Shown one piece after another: positions 34,683 through 42,405 of a DNA stretch of 64,000 bases. Location of the stretch: contig JABIWH010000028.1 in NCBI GenBank assembly GCA_018701215.1, forward strand, positions 101,131-165,130, in the 5' to 3' direction. The position numbers and the translations under genes were made by a program. This stretch comes from Rhodospirillaceae bacterium. GTDB lineage: Bacteria > Pseudomonadota > Alphaproteobacteria > GCA-2731375. Within the stretch, counting starts at the first letter, position 1. Every line of letters begins with the position of its first letter. The notes beneath the pieces were generated by a model, which saw only the letters and a program-made list of their open reading frames with translations, was not told the DNA's origin and searched no databases.

Positions 34683-36026
34683 ATGGATATGCGAAATACC
34701 TACCGCATTGGAACAGGCGCGGGCTTTTCCTCGGACCGGCTGGAGCCGGCGCTGGATCTGCTCCGCCATGGCAAATTGGATGCCATCATCTTTGAATGCG
34801 TCGGCGAACGCACCCTGGCGTTTGGCCACCGCGACCGCCGGGCGGACCCCGACAAGGGCTATAATCCATTGTTGGAACGGCGCATGCGCGCGGTGCTGCC
34901 CCTGGCGCATGCCGCCGGCACCCGCATCATCACCAACATGGGCGTCGCCAACCCCCGGGCCGCCGCGCTACATACGGTCAAGATCGCGGCGGAACTGGGC
35001 CTGACGGGCCTGAAGGTCGCGGCCGTAACCGGCGACGAGGTCAATCATCTGATCGGCCCGGACACGCACCTGTTGGAGCCTGATTGCCGGCTGTCGGAAA
35101 CCGGCCGCGAGATGCTGGCCGCCAATGCCTATCTGGGTATCGAGGCGATCCTGCCGGCGATCGAGGCCGGCGCGGATGTGATCATCACCGGGCGGGTGGC
35201 CGATCCTTCATTGTTCCTGGCACCGCTGGCGCATCATTTTTCCTGGCGCCTGGATGATTGGTCTACACTAGGCGCGGGCACCGCCGTGGGCCATCTGATG
35301 GAATGCGGGGCGCAGATCACGGGCGGCTATTTCGCAGACCCCGGCCACAAGGAAGTGCCGAACCTGGCCTATGTGGGTTTCCCCCTGGCGGAAGTCAGCG
35401 CCGACGGCTCCGCCACCATCACCAAATTGGCGGCGAGCGGCGGCCTGGTCAGTCAACGGACGGTAAAGGAGCAATTGCTCTATGAAGTGCATGATCCAGG
35501 CGCCTACCTGACACCGGATGTCAGCGCCGATTTCACCCAAGTGGGATTGGCCGACGACGGCCAGGACCGGGTCCGGGTCAGTCAGGCAAATGGCGGCCGC
35601 CGCCCCGATCAATTGAAGGTCACCATTGCGTTCGACGGTGGCTTGCTGGCCGAGGCGGAAATCTCTTACGCCGGACCGGGCGCCGCCGAACGCGCCCGCA
35701 TGGCCGGCGATATCGTGGCCGAGCGCATGGATAATCTGCATCACAGCAACGGGCCGACGCGCATTGACCTGATTGGTGTCAACGCCCTGCACGGTTCGGC
35801 GGTGGCATACGATGCCGTGGCCCAGGATGTGCGCCTGCGCTGCGCCATGCGCGCCTCGTCCCAGGAAGAGGCAGAGACGTTATTATGGGAGGTCGAGGCA
35901 CTGTTGTGTTGCGGCCCGGCGGCGGGCGGCGGCTATCGCGGCCATATCACGCCATCGGTGATGACTTATTCGGCATTTGTCGACCGGGGCGATGTTCAGC
36001 CCGAGTTGGAGATCTTCGCCGTATGA
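34683..36026 (+). CDS. AtuA family protein (DUF1446, acyclic terpene utilisation)
   Basis: Member of the AtuA/DUF1446 family, 447 residues. AtuA is needed for growth on citronellol-type acyclic terpenes in Pseudomonas, but its biochemical role has not been settled. Family blocks seen are the N-terminal YRIGTGAGFSSDRLEPALDLL, LDAIIFECVGERTLAFG, NMGVANPRAA and ITGRVADPSLFLAPLAHHF, with a cluster of glycines in HLMECGAQITGGYF. The next gene, overlapping by four bases (ATGA), encodes the small AtuA-related partner. The full Atu set (biotin carboxylase and so on) is not present here, so the substrate may not be a terpene. Confidence 0.87.
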   Translation: MDMRNTYRIGTGAGFSSDRLEPALDLLRHGKLDAIIFECVGERTLAFGHRDRRADPDKGYNPLLERRMRAVLPLAHAAGTRIITNMGVANPRAAALHTVKIAAELGLTGLKVAAVTGDEVNHLIGPDTHLLEPDCRLSETGREMLAANAYLGIEAILPAIEAGADVIITGRVADPSLFLAPLAHHFSWRLDDWSTLGAGTAVGHLMECGAQITGGYFADPGHKEVPNLAYVGFPLAEVSADGSATITKLAASGGLVSQRTVKEQLLYEVHDPGAYLTPDVSADFTQVGLADDGQDRVRVSQANGGRRPDQLKVTIAFDGGLLAEAEISYAGPGAAERARMAGDIVAERMDNLHHSNGPTRIDLIGVNALHGSAVAYDAVAQDVRLRCAMRASSQEEAETLLWEVEALLCCGPAAGGGYRGHITPSVMTYSAFVDRGDVQPELEIFAV

Positions 36027-36364
36027 GTAGCAGCATGAGCATCCGTGTACCTTTGCGCCAGATCGCCCATGCCCGATCAGGCGATAAAGGCAACCGCAGC
36101 AATCTATCGGTTTTCGCCTACGAACCGGCGCACTACGACACCCTGCGGCGGCAAATTACGCCCGAACGCCTGAAGGAACATTTTGGCGGCGTCCTGCGTG
36201 GACCGATCAGGCGCTATGAATTGCCCAATCTGCACGGTATGAATTTTGTCATGGATCAGGCCTTGGAAGGCGGGGTCAATGAATCGCTAAACCTGGATGG
36301 TCACGGCAAATCATGGAGCGCCATGATCCTGGCCCTCGAAGTTGAAATACCAGGTACGGAATAA
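36023..36364 (+). CDS. Small AtuA-related protein
   Basis: Short protein of 113 residues that often follows, or is fused to, AtuA/DUF1446 proteins. The conserved core ARSGDKGNRSNLSVFAYEP is near the N-terminus and LHGMNFVMDQALEGG near the middle. The start at 36023 overlaps the atuA-like stop (ATGA), and a second in-frame ATG is at 36035. Translational coupling and family co-occurrence suggest a complex with the upstream protein. Its enzymatic role is unknown. A 93-base gap with a purine-rich site then leads into the TRAP operon. Confidence 0.85.
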   Translation: MSSSMSIRVPLRQIAHARSGDKGNRSNLSVFAYEPAHYDTLRRQITPERLKEHFGGVLRGPIRRYELPNLHGMNFVMDQALEGGVNESLNLDGHGKSWSAMILALEVEIPGTE

Positions 36365-36457
36365 TAGCCCCGCCTTTGCTTTGACCGCTCTAGACGGCTG
36401 TGCTAAGAGACAGGCAATCAAAAAGCAGTATGCAACATAACAGGGGAGTTTAGTTCA

Positions 36458-37495
36458 ATGGCTCATTCTATTTTAAAGTCTTCCACGACCGTGGCAGCCG
36501 CCGCGTTTCTAGCCCTTAGTTTCGGCGCCGCCTCGACGGCACAAGCTGGAAATTCCGTATGGAATTTCAATATCTGGGGCGGCCCGCGTGCCTTTACCGC
36601 AGGTATAGAATCCTTAAAAGGTGATTTGGAAAAAGCCGGTGGCGGCGAATTCGAATTGAAGATCAACTACGGCGACGCCCTCGGCCCGCGCCGGCAAAAC
36701 CCGGAAAACATCCGTGTTGGCGCTTTTGAAGCCGGGCAACTCTGCGTCGGATACTATCCGGGCAAACTGCCAATGCACACCGTTTTGGAACTGCCGTTTC
36801 TCCTCCCCCGCGACCTAAAACAGCGCGCCGCGGTGGAAATGGAAATGCACAAGCATCCCGCCCTTGTTGGCGAACTGGCCAAGCGCTGGAACATGAAATT
36901 CTTCGGCCCGGCCTTCCTGCCGGCCTACGAATTCATGGGCAACAAGCGGATTGAGACCACGGCCGACATGAAAGGCGTGAAGATGCGCATTTCCGGCCTG
37001 AACGCCAAGGCATTGCAGGTTTTCGGTGCCGTGCCGACCATGGTGACCGCGCCCGACGGCTACAACGCCCTGGATCGCGGCACCATCGACAGCTTTGGTT
37101 TCCCTTACAGCTATGCCTTTGGCGCCTACAAGCTGTATGAAGTTTCCAAGTATGTCACCGAAGGCCTGGGCATGAGCGGTTTCATGTGCTTGCAGGCAGT
37201 CAATATCGATTCCTGGAACGCGACGCCAAAGGCGGTGCAGAACGCTATGCCGGCAGCGCAAGATGCCGCGATCGCCAAGATGATCAACGCCTACGTCACC
37301 GCGGACAAGAAATGGATCCCGATTTTCCATAAGAAATTGGAAGTGGTCCAGGTCGACCCCTCGGTTCGCGCGGAATTGGCTGCCGGTGCCGGCAAGATCT
37401 ATGCGGAATGGGCCAAGGCGCAGGATGCCAAGGGCCGTCCCGGCACGGAAATGCTGAACTACGTGAAATCCGTCGTTGCCAAGCACACAAAATAG
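36458..37495 (+). CDS. TRAP transporter substrate-binding protein (DctP type)
   Basis: Periplasmic binding protein of a TRAP transporter, 345 residues, with a signal peptide ending in TAQA before GNSVWNF. DctP-family parts seen are FELKINYGDALGPRRQNPENI, the GVKMRISG strand and the ligand-binding VTAPDGYNALDRGTIDSFGF. The usual ligand-anchoring arginine is probably in KMRISG, which in the family contacts a carboxylate. A carboxylic acid ligand is therefore likely; which one is unknown. The two membrane subunits follow on the same strand with 27- and 50-base gaps. Confidence 0.92.
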   Translation: MAHSILKSSTTVAAAAFLALSFGAASTAQAGNSVWNFNIWGGPRAFTAGIESLKGDLEKAGGGEFELKINYGDALGPRRQNPENIRVGAFEAGQLCVGYYPGKLPMHTVLELPFLLPRDLKQRAAVEMEMHKHPALVGELAKRWNMKFFGPAFLPAYEFMGNKRIETTADMKGVKMRISGLNAKALQVFGAVPTMVTAPDGYNALDRGTIDSFGFPYSYAFGAYKLYEVSKYVTEGLGMSGFMCLQAVNIDSWNATPKAVQNAMPAAQDAAIAKMINAYVTADKKWIPIFHKKLEVVQVDPSVRAELAAGAGKIYAEWAKAQDAKGRPGTEMLNYVKSVVAKHTK

Positions 37496-37522
37496 GGCCT
37501 GCTTGGCACCACGGTTAACGTA

Positions 37523-38116
37523 ATGACTGAACTTCTGTACGTCATAGTTGCCGTCCTGGTCGTGTTAGGCGTTTTGGCGCTGATTACGATCAGGGCGGAA
37601 CTTTTCATGCGCTTGATCGAGAGTATCCTGACCTATTGTTCAGTTCTCTTGATCCTCGGTGTCATGGTCTGGGTGGTGGCGGAAGTGATTGGCCGTTACG
37701 TCTTCAATTCGCCCCTGCCGGGACATTTGGAAGGTGCGGAATTGTTGTTGCCTATGATCGTGTTCTTCGGCGTTTCCTACGTCCAGGCACGTGATGGCCA
37801 CGTCGGCATGACCTTCGTGGTTGATGCGTTGCCGAAAAAAGTCCGCCGCGTCACGGATATCCTTTCGCTCATCGTGTCCGCGCTGACTTGTGCTGCCCTG
37901 GCGTATTTTGCCTCCAAGAATGCCTGGCTGTCATGGGATTACGAGGATGTCACTATGTCGCCGCCCTATTGGCCGGTTTGGCCGTCGGCGGCGGTGATCC
38001 CCTTGGGTTATGGTATGATTGCGGTACGCATGCTGCTGCAAATTCTGCAAAAGCTGATGCCGGAGCGTTTTCCACCTGACATTGTTGAAGAATCTGATTT
38101 GCACGTGACTGAATAG
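37523..38116 (+). CDS. TRAP transporter small permease (DctQ type)
   Basis: Small membrane subunit, 197 residues, with four predicted helices. The family signature region EVIGRYVFNSPLPGHLEGAELLLPMIVFFGVSY is present in residues about 54-90. It starts with an extra hydrophobic helix (LLYVIVAVLVVLGVLALITI) before the usual first helix. It lies between the binding-protein gene and the large-permease gene of the same system and would scaffold the large subunit in the inner membrane. Confidence 0.92.
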   Translation: MTELLYVIVAVLVVLGVLALITIRAELFMRLIESILTYCSVLLILGVMVWVVAEVIGRYVFNSPLPGHLEGAELLLPMIVFFGVSYVQARDGHVGMTFVVDALPKKVRRVTDILSLIVSALTCAALAYFASKNAWLSWDYEDVTMSPPYWPVWPSAAVIPLGYGMIAVRMLLQILQKLMPERFPPDIVEESDLHVTE

Positions 38117-38166
38117 CCGCGGTGCGAACTGTTCAGGATTTTATTTAGTAGGATAATTAAGGCCTC

Positions 38167-39465
38167 ATGGATCCGATTACCCTTGGCATATTAGCTCTTG
38201 TCGCGCTCACCGTCCTGTTGATGTCGGGTATCCGCATCGCATTCGCCACGGCGATCACCGGTTTTATCGGCTTGTGGGTGCTGCGCGGCTACGTTCCCGC
38301 CGCTTCCCTGGCCTCGACCATTCCCCAAGGTCATCTGTCGGCCTATACCCTTTTGGTTCTACCGCTGTTCATCATGATGGGTTTCTTCGCCTTTTACGCC
38401 GGCATCACGCGGGATCTGTATTGGGCGGCGCGGCAATGGGTTGGCCATCTACCGGGCGGTTTGGCGATCGCGACTATTTTCGGCTCGGCCGGTTTCGCGG
38501 CTGCCTCGGGCGCCTCGACCGCCTCGGCGGCCGTGATGGGGCGGATCGCCCTGCCGGAACTGAAGAAATACGGTTACGACGACAAGGTCTCAACTGGCTG
38601 CGTGGCAGCCGGCGGCACCCTGGCGACCATGATCCCACCGTCTGTGTTGATGGTGATCTATGGCTTCATCGCGGAAGAATCTATTGGCGCGCTGCTGTTG
38701 GCCGGTATTCTGCCCGGTTTACTGGAAGCCTTCAGCTATTCCCTGATGCTGGTCATCCGCTTCAAGATCAATCCGGAATTGGGCCCGCCGATCAAGGGCA
38801 TTACCTGGGCGGACCGCTTCAAATCCATCAAGGGGGTCTGGGGCATGGTGGTCCTGGTCATCCTGGTCATGGGCACGATTTACACCGGTATCGCGACCCC
38901 CACCGAGGCAGCCGCCGTGGGCGCTTTGGGCGCCTTGCTCCTCGCGCTGCCGGGCCTGAATTTCAAGAAATTCCGCGATTCCATGGTCGAGACCGCTCGC
39001 TCCACGGCGATGATCTTCGCCATTGTCGCCGGCGTTTTGATCTTTGTGCATTTCCTCGGCTTCACCGGCATGCCGGCGGCGGTATCGGAAAGCATCCTCT
39101 CTATCGACGCGCACCCGACCGTTGTCCTCATTGCGATCCTGGCCATGTATCTGGTTCTGGGCATGTTCCTGGACGGCATCGGCATGTTGCTGTTGACGGT
39201 GCCGATCATCCTGCCGACCATCAAGGAATTGGGCATCGACCCCATCGTCTTTGGCGTCCTGGTGGTCAGGATGGTAGAAATCGGTCTGATCACCCCGCCC
39301 GTTGGCCTGAATGTTTATATCCTGAAGGGCGTGGCCCCCGGCGTGAAGATGGGCGACATGTTCAAGGGCTGCGGCTGGTTCGTCTTCGTGGATCTGATCA
39401 ACGTGGCAATCCTGATTGCCTTCCCCGCGATCATCCTGCTGATCCCCAATACGATGATAAATTAG
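38167..39465 (+). CDS. TRAP transporter large permease (DctM type)
   Basis: Large membrane subunit, 432 residues, that carries out Na+-coupled transport. It shows the DctM features FGSAGFAAASGASTASAAVMGRIALPELKKYGYD, AAGGTLATMIPPSVLMVIYG and TPTEAAAVGALGALLLA, and ends with a VRMVEIGLITPPVGLNVYIL segment near the last helices. The 50-base gap upstream holds AAGG five bases before the ATG. Its stop codon directly abuts the stop of the convergent nucleotidyltransferase gene, with no bases between. Confidence 0.94.
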   Translation: MDPITLGILALVALTVLLMSGIRIAFATAITGFIGLWVLRGYVPAASLASTIPQGHLSAYTLLVLPLFIMMGFFAFYAGITRDLYWAARQWVGHLPGGLAIATIFGSAGFAAASGASTASAAVMGRIALPELKKYGYDDKVSTGCVAAGGTLATMIPPSVLMVIYGFIAEESIGALLLAGILPGLLEAFSYSLMLVIRFKINPELGPPIKGITWADRFKSIKGVWGMVVLVILVMGTIYTGIATPTEAAAVGALGALLLALPGLNFKKFRDSMVETARSTAMIFAIVAGVLIFVHFLGFTGMPAAVSESILSIDAHPTVVLIAILAMYLVLGMFLDGIGMLLLTVPIILPTIKELGIDPIVFGVLVVRMVEIGLITPPVGLNVYILKGVAPGVKMGDMFKGCGWFVFVDLINVAILIAFPAIILLIPNTMIN

Positions 39466-40242
39466 CTAGGCTAGTAAACAGAACCGATCTAATTCGCCCT
39501 GCTCGGCCAAGCGGTGGTAGATCGCCAGATCTTCCACGCTGTCCACTTCCAACCAGCCGCCGGCTATTTTGACGCCGAAAATCGGCCAGTCCAGATCGCA
39601 CAGCTGTTGTAGAAAGTCGGTCAGATACATGTTGCCATGGGCCGCCCCGGCATAACGCGGCAGACCGGCCATATGGTCGTGAACCTGGGCCAACTTGGGC
39701 GCCTCGGCCGCCGCGACCTTGATCAGTCCCATGTACTGACCCTGAATTTGGGCATAATCGCTGGCCTTTTGACCAATCTCTAACAGCCGGCCATCCGGTC
39801 CCAGTATCAGACTTTCGGCATCCGACAGCGGATCATCCATGCGCGCCTGCCAGAGCGCCCGCCATGCCGTATTGACCGCCACCGATACCGCGCCTGCTGA
39901 GGCCAGCAGCGCCTCCAGCACCCGTGCCTCGTAGACAATATCGCTATAGGCGATCAGCACATCATCGGAGCCGTCCAGAGCCTCGCGTGCGCAGAACAGC
40001 GAGTGCACCATATTGGTAGTGGCGAAGTCCTGATTGCGGACAACTTTGTGCCCAAAGCCAGCCAACTGGTCCGACCGGTAACCACCCACCAGGACGATAT
40101 CATCGATACCCAGTTCGCCCAGGACCGCCAATTGCCGGCTCAGCATCGACTGCCCGGCCAGTTCGACCAGGCATTTGGGCCGGTCATTGGTATGAGGTGC
40201 CAGGCGCGTGCCCTGCCCCGCCGCCAGGATAATTGCCCGCAT
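39466..40242 (-). CDS. Nucleotidyltransferase (sugar-phosphate/phosphocholine/phosphoglutamine cytidylyltransferase-like)
   Basis: NTP transferase of 258 residues with the nucleotide motif LAAGQGTRL (Gly9-Arg13) followed by PKCLVELAGQSM, where Lys23 is the expected catalytic lysine. Acidic metal residues are likely in IAYSDIVYE and EVDSVEDL. The start at 40242 has AGG a few bases upstream and gives the normal MRAIILAAG N-terminus; the frame is open further upstream inside the next gene. It is five bases downstream of a class I amidotransferase gene. This pairing recalls Campylobacter Cj1416 (CTP:phosphoglutamine cytidylyltransferase) and Cj1417. A LicC-like phosphocholine or a sugar-nucleotide role is the main alternative. 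Confidence 0.85.
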   Translation of the reverse strand: MRAIILAAGQGTRLAPHTNDRPKCLVELAGQSMLSRQLAVLGELGIDDIVLVGGYRSDQLAGFGHKVVRNQDFATTNMVHSLFCAREALDGSDDVLIAYSDIVYEARVLEALLASAGAVSVAVNTAWRALWQARMDDPLSDAESLILGPDGRLLEIGQKASDYAQIQGQYMGLIKVAAAEAPKLAQVHDHMAGLPRYAGAAHGNMYLTDFLQQLCDLDWPIFGVKIAGGWLEVDSVEDLAIYHRLAEQGELDRFCLLA

Positions 40243-40247
40243 CTGAC

Positions 40248-40922
40248 CTATAACTCCAAAACCTGTTTCAAATAGGCCAGATCCTCGGCCCGAAAGGGGG
40301 CCTCCCGCTCCGGATGCCACATGATACCGTGACAGCTGTCATCCAGATGGACGAAGGCTTCCACATCGCCGCTATCGGCCCGGGCCAAACAGCGCAGGGA
40401 CGGCGCCAGAGAAGCCAACGGAATGGATACATCGTGGTAGCTGTTGACGTCCCAGTTTTCGGGCCAATGATCGTTGCCGCTGAGCGAAACTGCGTGCCGC
40501 ACGCCGGCATGGCCGCTGGTCCGTTCCAGATGTCCGCCCAGGGCCACATTGATCATCTGCATACCACGGCAGACCCCCAGCAGAGGCACGCCGCGCGTCC
40601 GGCATGTTGCGATCATATCCCGCTCCAAACGGTCCCGCTCCGGCGCGACATTAGCGGCCCCAGAGACGCCATGGGGCGCCTCCGCGACATTATTGCCGCC
40701 CGTGAGGACGATGGCATTCAGGCCCAGTTCGTCGATCAGGGCCGCGGCCGGCACCCCGCCATTGGGCAGCGGCACCGCCAGAGCACCAAGTTCAGCAAAC
40801 AATCCATGCCAGCGCTGGTCCAGGGCATCACGCCGTTCGGCGGGCCCGGTTGGGCCCTGGATCACCTCAACCCGCTGGGTTAAGCCGATACGTTGCATAT
40901 GTCGCTGCATATGTCGTGGCAT
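40248..40922 (-). CDS. Class I glutamine amidotransferase, gamma-glutamyl-CDP-amidate/GABA hydrolase-like
   Basis: Peptidase C26-type hydrolase, up to 224 residues. The triad is Cys118 (LLGVCRGMQMIN), His203 and Glu205 (GIMWHPERE). The N-terminus RIGLTQRVEV, the ERRDALDQRW block and VNSYHD resemble the group that includes Campylobacter Cj1417, which releases cytidine diphosphoramidate from CDP-glutamine, more than PuuD; this is judged by eye. Three in-frame ATGs (40922, 40910, 40898) lie in a 12-base tandem repeat with no clear ribosome site; the last is the best fit to the family start. It is the upstream partner of the nucleotidyltransferase gene. Confidence 0.82.
   Translation of the reverse strand: MPRHMQRHMQRIGLTQRVEVIQGPTGPAERRDALDQRWHGLFAELGALAVPLPNGGVPAAALIDELGLNAIVLTGGNNVAEAPHGVSGAANVAPERDRLERDMIATCRTRGVPLLGVCRGMQMINVALGGHLERTSGHAGVRHAVSLSGNDHWPENWDVNSYHDVSIPLASLAPSLRCLARADSGDVEAFVHLDDSCHGIMWHPEREAPFRAEDLAYLKQVLEL
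40894..40916 (-). repeat. Two-copy 12-bp tandem repeat at an amidotransferase start
   Basis: TGCATATGTCG occurs at 40894-40904 and 40906-40916 (+ strand), a 12-base period. On the coding strand each unit holds an in-frame ATG (HMQRHMQR), so copy number changes would add or remove four residues without shifting the frame. Confidence 0.7.
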
Positions 40923-40975
40923 GGAACGATACCGATCATGCTCATATTTCCGGGTTCGGGATGACGGGCCGGGAA

Positions 40976-41064
40976 TGGCGGAGGGAGGGGGACTCGAACC
41001 CCCGCAACGCTGTTACACGTTGACGGATTAGCAATCCGTTGCATTACCGCTCTGCCATCCCTCC
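40976..41064 (-). tRNA. tRNA-Ser (anticodon GCU)
   Basis: On the minus strand the sequence folds as a class II tRNA. The 7-bp acceptor stem GGAGGGA pairs with TCCCTCC (40980-40986), and the anticodon loop TTGCTAA sits in GGATTGCTAATCC. A long variable arm (GTCAACGTGTAACAGCGTTGC) and a T arm with GGTTCGAGTCC follow. The anticodon GCT reads AGC/AGU serine codons. The discriminator is G and CCA appears to be encoded (40976-40978). The 3' end faces the amidotransferase gene. Confidence 0.96.
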
Positions 41065-41183
41065 AGCACGCTGCGTGCCCACCTTCTAACCAGCGCTCCA
41101 AGTCCTGTCAATGGTGGGCATGTCAGGTAATTTCCAGATCGCGGGTTGGGCAAAAACTGAGCCGGAAAGTTGCAAACGATATT

Positions 41184-41302
41184 GTTAACCTTTTAGTAAT
41201 GGCTGCCGAAACCCAAGGATTCAGGTGTTAACAATGCATCAAAACGCTGTGAATGCATCTATCAATATTTTCCATAATTCATATTTTATTAAGGTCGTTA
41301 AC
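41184..41302 (+). promoter_or_regulatory. AT-rich upstream region with three GTTAAC sites and a direct repeat
   Basis: The 292-base gap between the tRNA and the small secreted protein gene is AT-rich. It holds GTTAAC at 41184-41189, 41227-41232 and 41297-41302, and two copies of AATGCATC (41233-41240 and 41252-41259) 19 bases apart. These could be regulator sites and a promoter for the downstream gene; none matches a named consensus with confidence. GTTAAC resembles CtrA half-sites, but the TTAA-N7-TTAA spacing is not met. Confidence 0.35.
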
Positions 41303-41356
41303 CTATATTTCTAACTGAAGATAAAGGAAATCTTCGACTCGAAAAAGGAGACCGTC

Positions 41357-41671
41357 ATGTTACGCACCGCATTGGCCATGACAGCAATGGCCGCCAGCCT
41401 GTTGTTTTCATCCGCTTCGCAGGCGCAACAAGTCCAGGGCGGATCGGTCTGTGGCGAACGGGACAAATTCCTCAGCCACTTGGGCAAGAACCACAAGGAA
41501 ACCCCCTCGGCCATGGGCGTCACGGCATCCGGCCGGGTGATCGAGGTTTTAACCTCGTCCGACGGAACCTGGACCATCATCATGACCCATCCCAATGGCA
41601 TGACCTGCATGGTCGCCGCCGGACAGGCCTGGGAAAACGTGGAACAACTCGCACTTGGCCCAGCCGCCTAG
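41357..41671 (+). CDS. Small secreted protein of unknown function
   Basis: Protein of 104 residues with a signal peptide (MLRTALAMTAMAASLLFSS, cleavage after SQA before QQVQGG). A strong AAAAAGGAG site precedes the ATG. The mature part has two cysteines (SVCGERDKF and MTCMVAAGQAW) that could form a disulfide, and the pattern AMGVTASGRVIEVLTSSDGTWTI, which I recognise as recurring in small periplasmic proteins of alphaproteobacteria without assigned function. It stands alone, with a long upstream region and a terminator-like hairpin downstream. Confidence 0.82.
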   Translation: MLRTALAMTAMAASLLFSSASQAQQVQGGSVCGERDKFLSHLGKNHKETPSAMGVTASGRVIEVLTSSDGTWTIIMTHPNGMTCMVAAGQAWENVEQLALGPAA

Positions 41672-41802
41672 GGATCGCGGCAAATGGGGGGCAACAAGAT
41701 GCGAATGATAGGCGGCTGTCAGGCACGGCCTGAAGCGTCAGGGCAACAGTTCGCCCCGTATCGGTGTGTCCTGCCTATTTGAATAATTTCTTCTTGGTCT
41801 GG

Positions 41803-41834
41803 AAAAAAGCCGGCCCGCGATGCCGGCATTTTTT
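41803..41834 (+). terminator. Bidirectional intrinsic terminator
   Basis: GCCGGC at 41809-41814 pairs with GCCGGC at 41822-41827 over a 7-base loop, with six A bases upstream and six T bases after a one-base bulge. The A/T flanks make it work on either strand, between the + strand small secreted protein gene and the leftward Sel1 gene. Confidence 0.8.
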
Positions 41835-41942
41835 ATGCCCGGTGTTAGCGCATTTCCGTCTTCATTTTTGGGAAGTTTCGCGACCAGAGCCTGGAGGACA
41901 GGATCGGTGTACGGCATCAACGTACAGGACTGGTGATCTGAC

Positions 41943-42215
41943 TTAGTGACACGAGACCCATTCGCGGGCTTGACGCTGAGCTTCCGAGATTTCATCCCGG
42001 CTCATCACATCGGCCAGTTCCGAGCGCAATCGCTTCGCTTCACCGTTGCCGCGCAAGGCAGCCAGGTTCAACCACTTGTGTGCCGTCACATAATCCAGCG
42101 GTGCGCCTTTTTGGCCCGTGGAATACAACAGACCCAGTTGTAGCTGCGCCACACTTTCCCCGGCTTCCGCCAGTGTTAAATGATCGTCCGTATATGCCTT
42201 CAATGACCTTGCCAT
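41943..42215 (-). CDS. Small Sel1-repeat protein
   Basis: Protein of 90 residues. GGAGGA sits six bases before the ATG at 42215; the frame is open to 42293, but the shorter start is clearly preferred. One Sel1-like (TPR-related) repeat is visible: AQLQLGLLYSTGQKGAPLDYVTAHKWLNLAALRG. The rest is a short helix rich in charged residues. There is no signal peptide, so it should be cytoplasmic. Such repeats mediate protein contacts; the partner is unknown. A terminator-like hairpin lies downstream at 41803-41834. Confidence 0.82.
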   Translation of the reverse strand: MARSLKAYTDDHLTLAEAGESVAQLQLGLLYSTGQKGAPLDYVTAHKWLNLAALRGNGEAKRLRSELADVMSRDEISEAQRQAREWVSCH

Positions 42216-42405
42216 TTTTTCCTCCGCTCGAAAGACACGATCTAGCCAATGCCGTCGTTGGGAAAAATGATGACCCGAAATAGTTAACGCCACGTATATG
42301 GTAAATCTATTTTATGACAAAAATCAAATTATTGCGGACCAAGAGTTCTTCAAGCATAGGCTGAAAAGGCGGCTGTTACGGCAGCGCTAATCAGACAGAA
42401 ACACC

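Noticed and set aside
38274..39572. A 432-codon open frame in another frame over the TRAP large permease gene
   Set aside because: The DctM frame has all family motifs; the alternative translation is rich in Arg, Gly and His with no recognisable domain.
41184..41302. CtrA binding site
   Set aside because: GTTAAC half-sites are present, but the TTAA-N7-TTAA spacing is not met; one pair has a five-base spacer.
41738..41995. An 85-codon minus-strand frame in the gap after the small secreted protein gene
   Set aside because: It contains the terminator hairpin at 41803-41834, has no ribosome site and no recognisable domain, and overlaps the Sel1 gene end.
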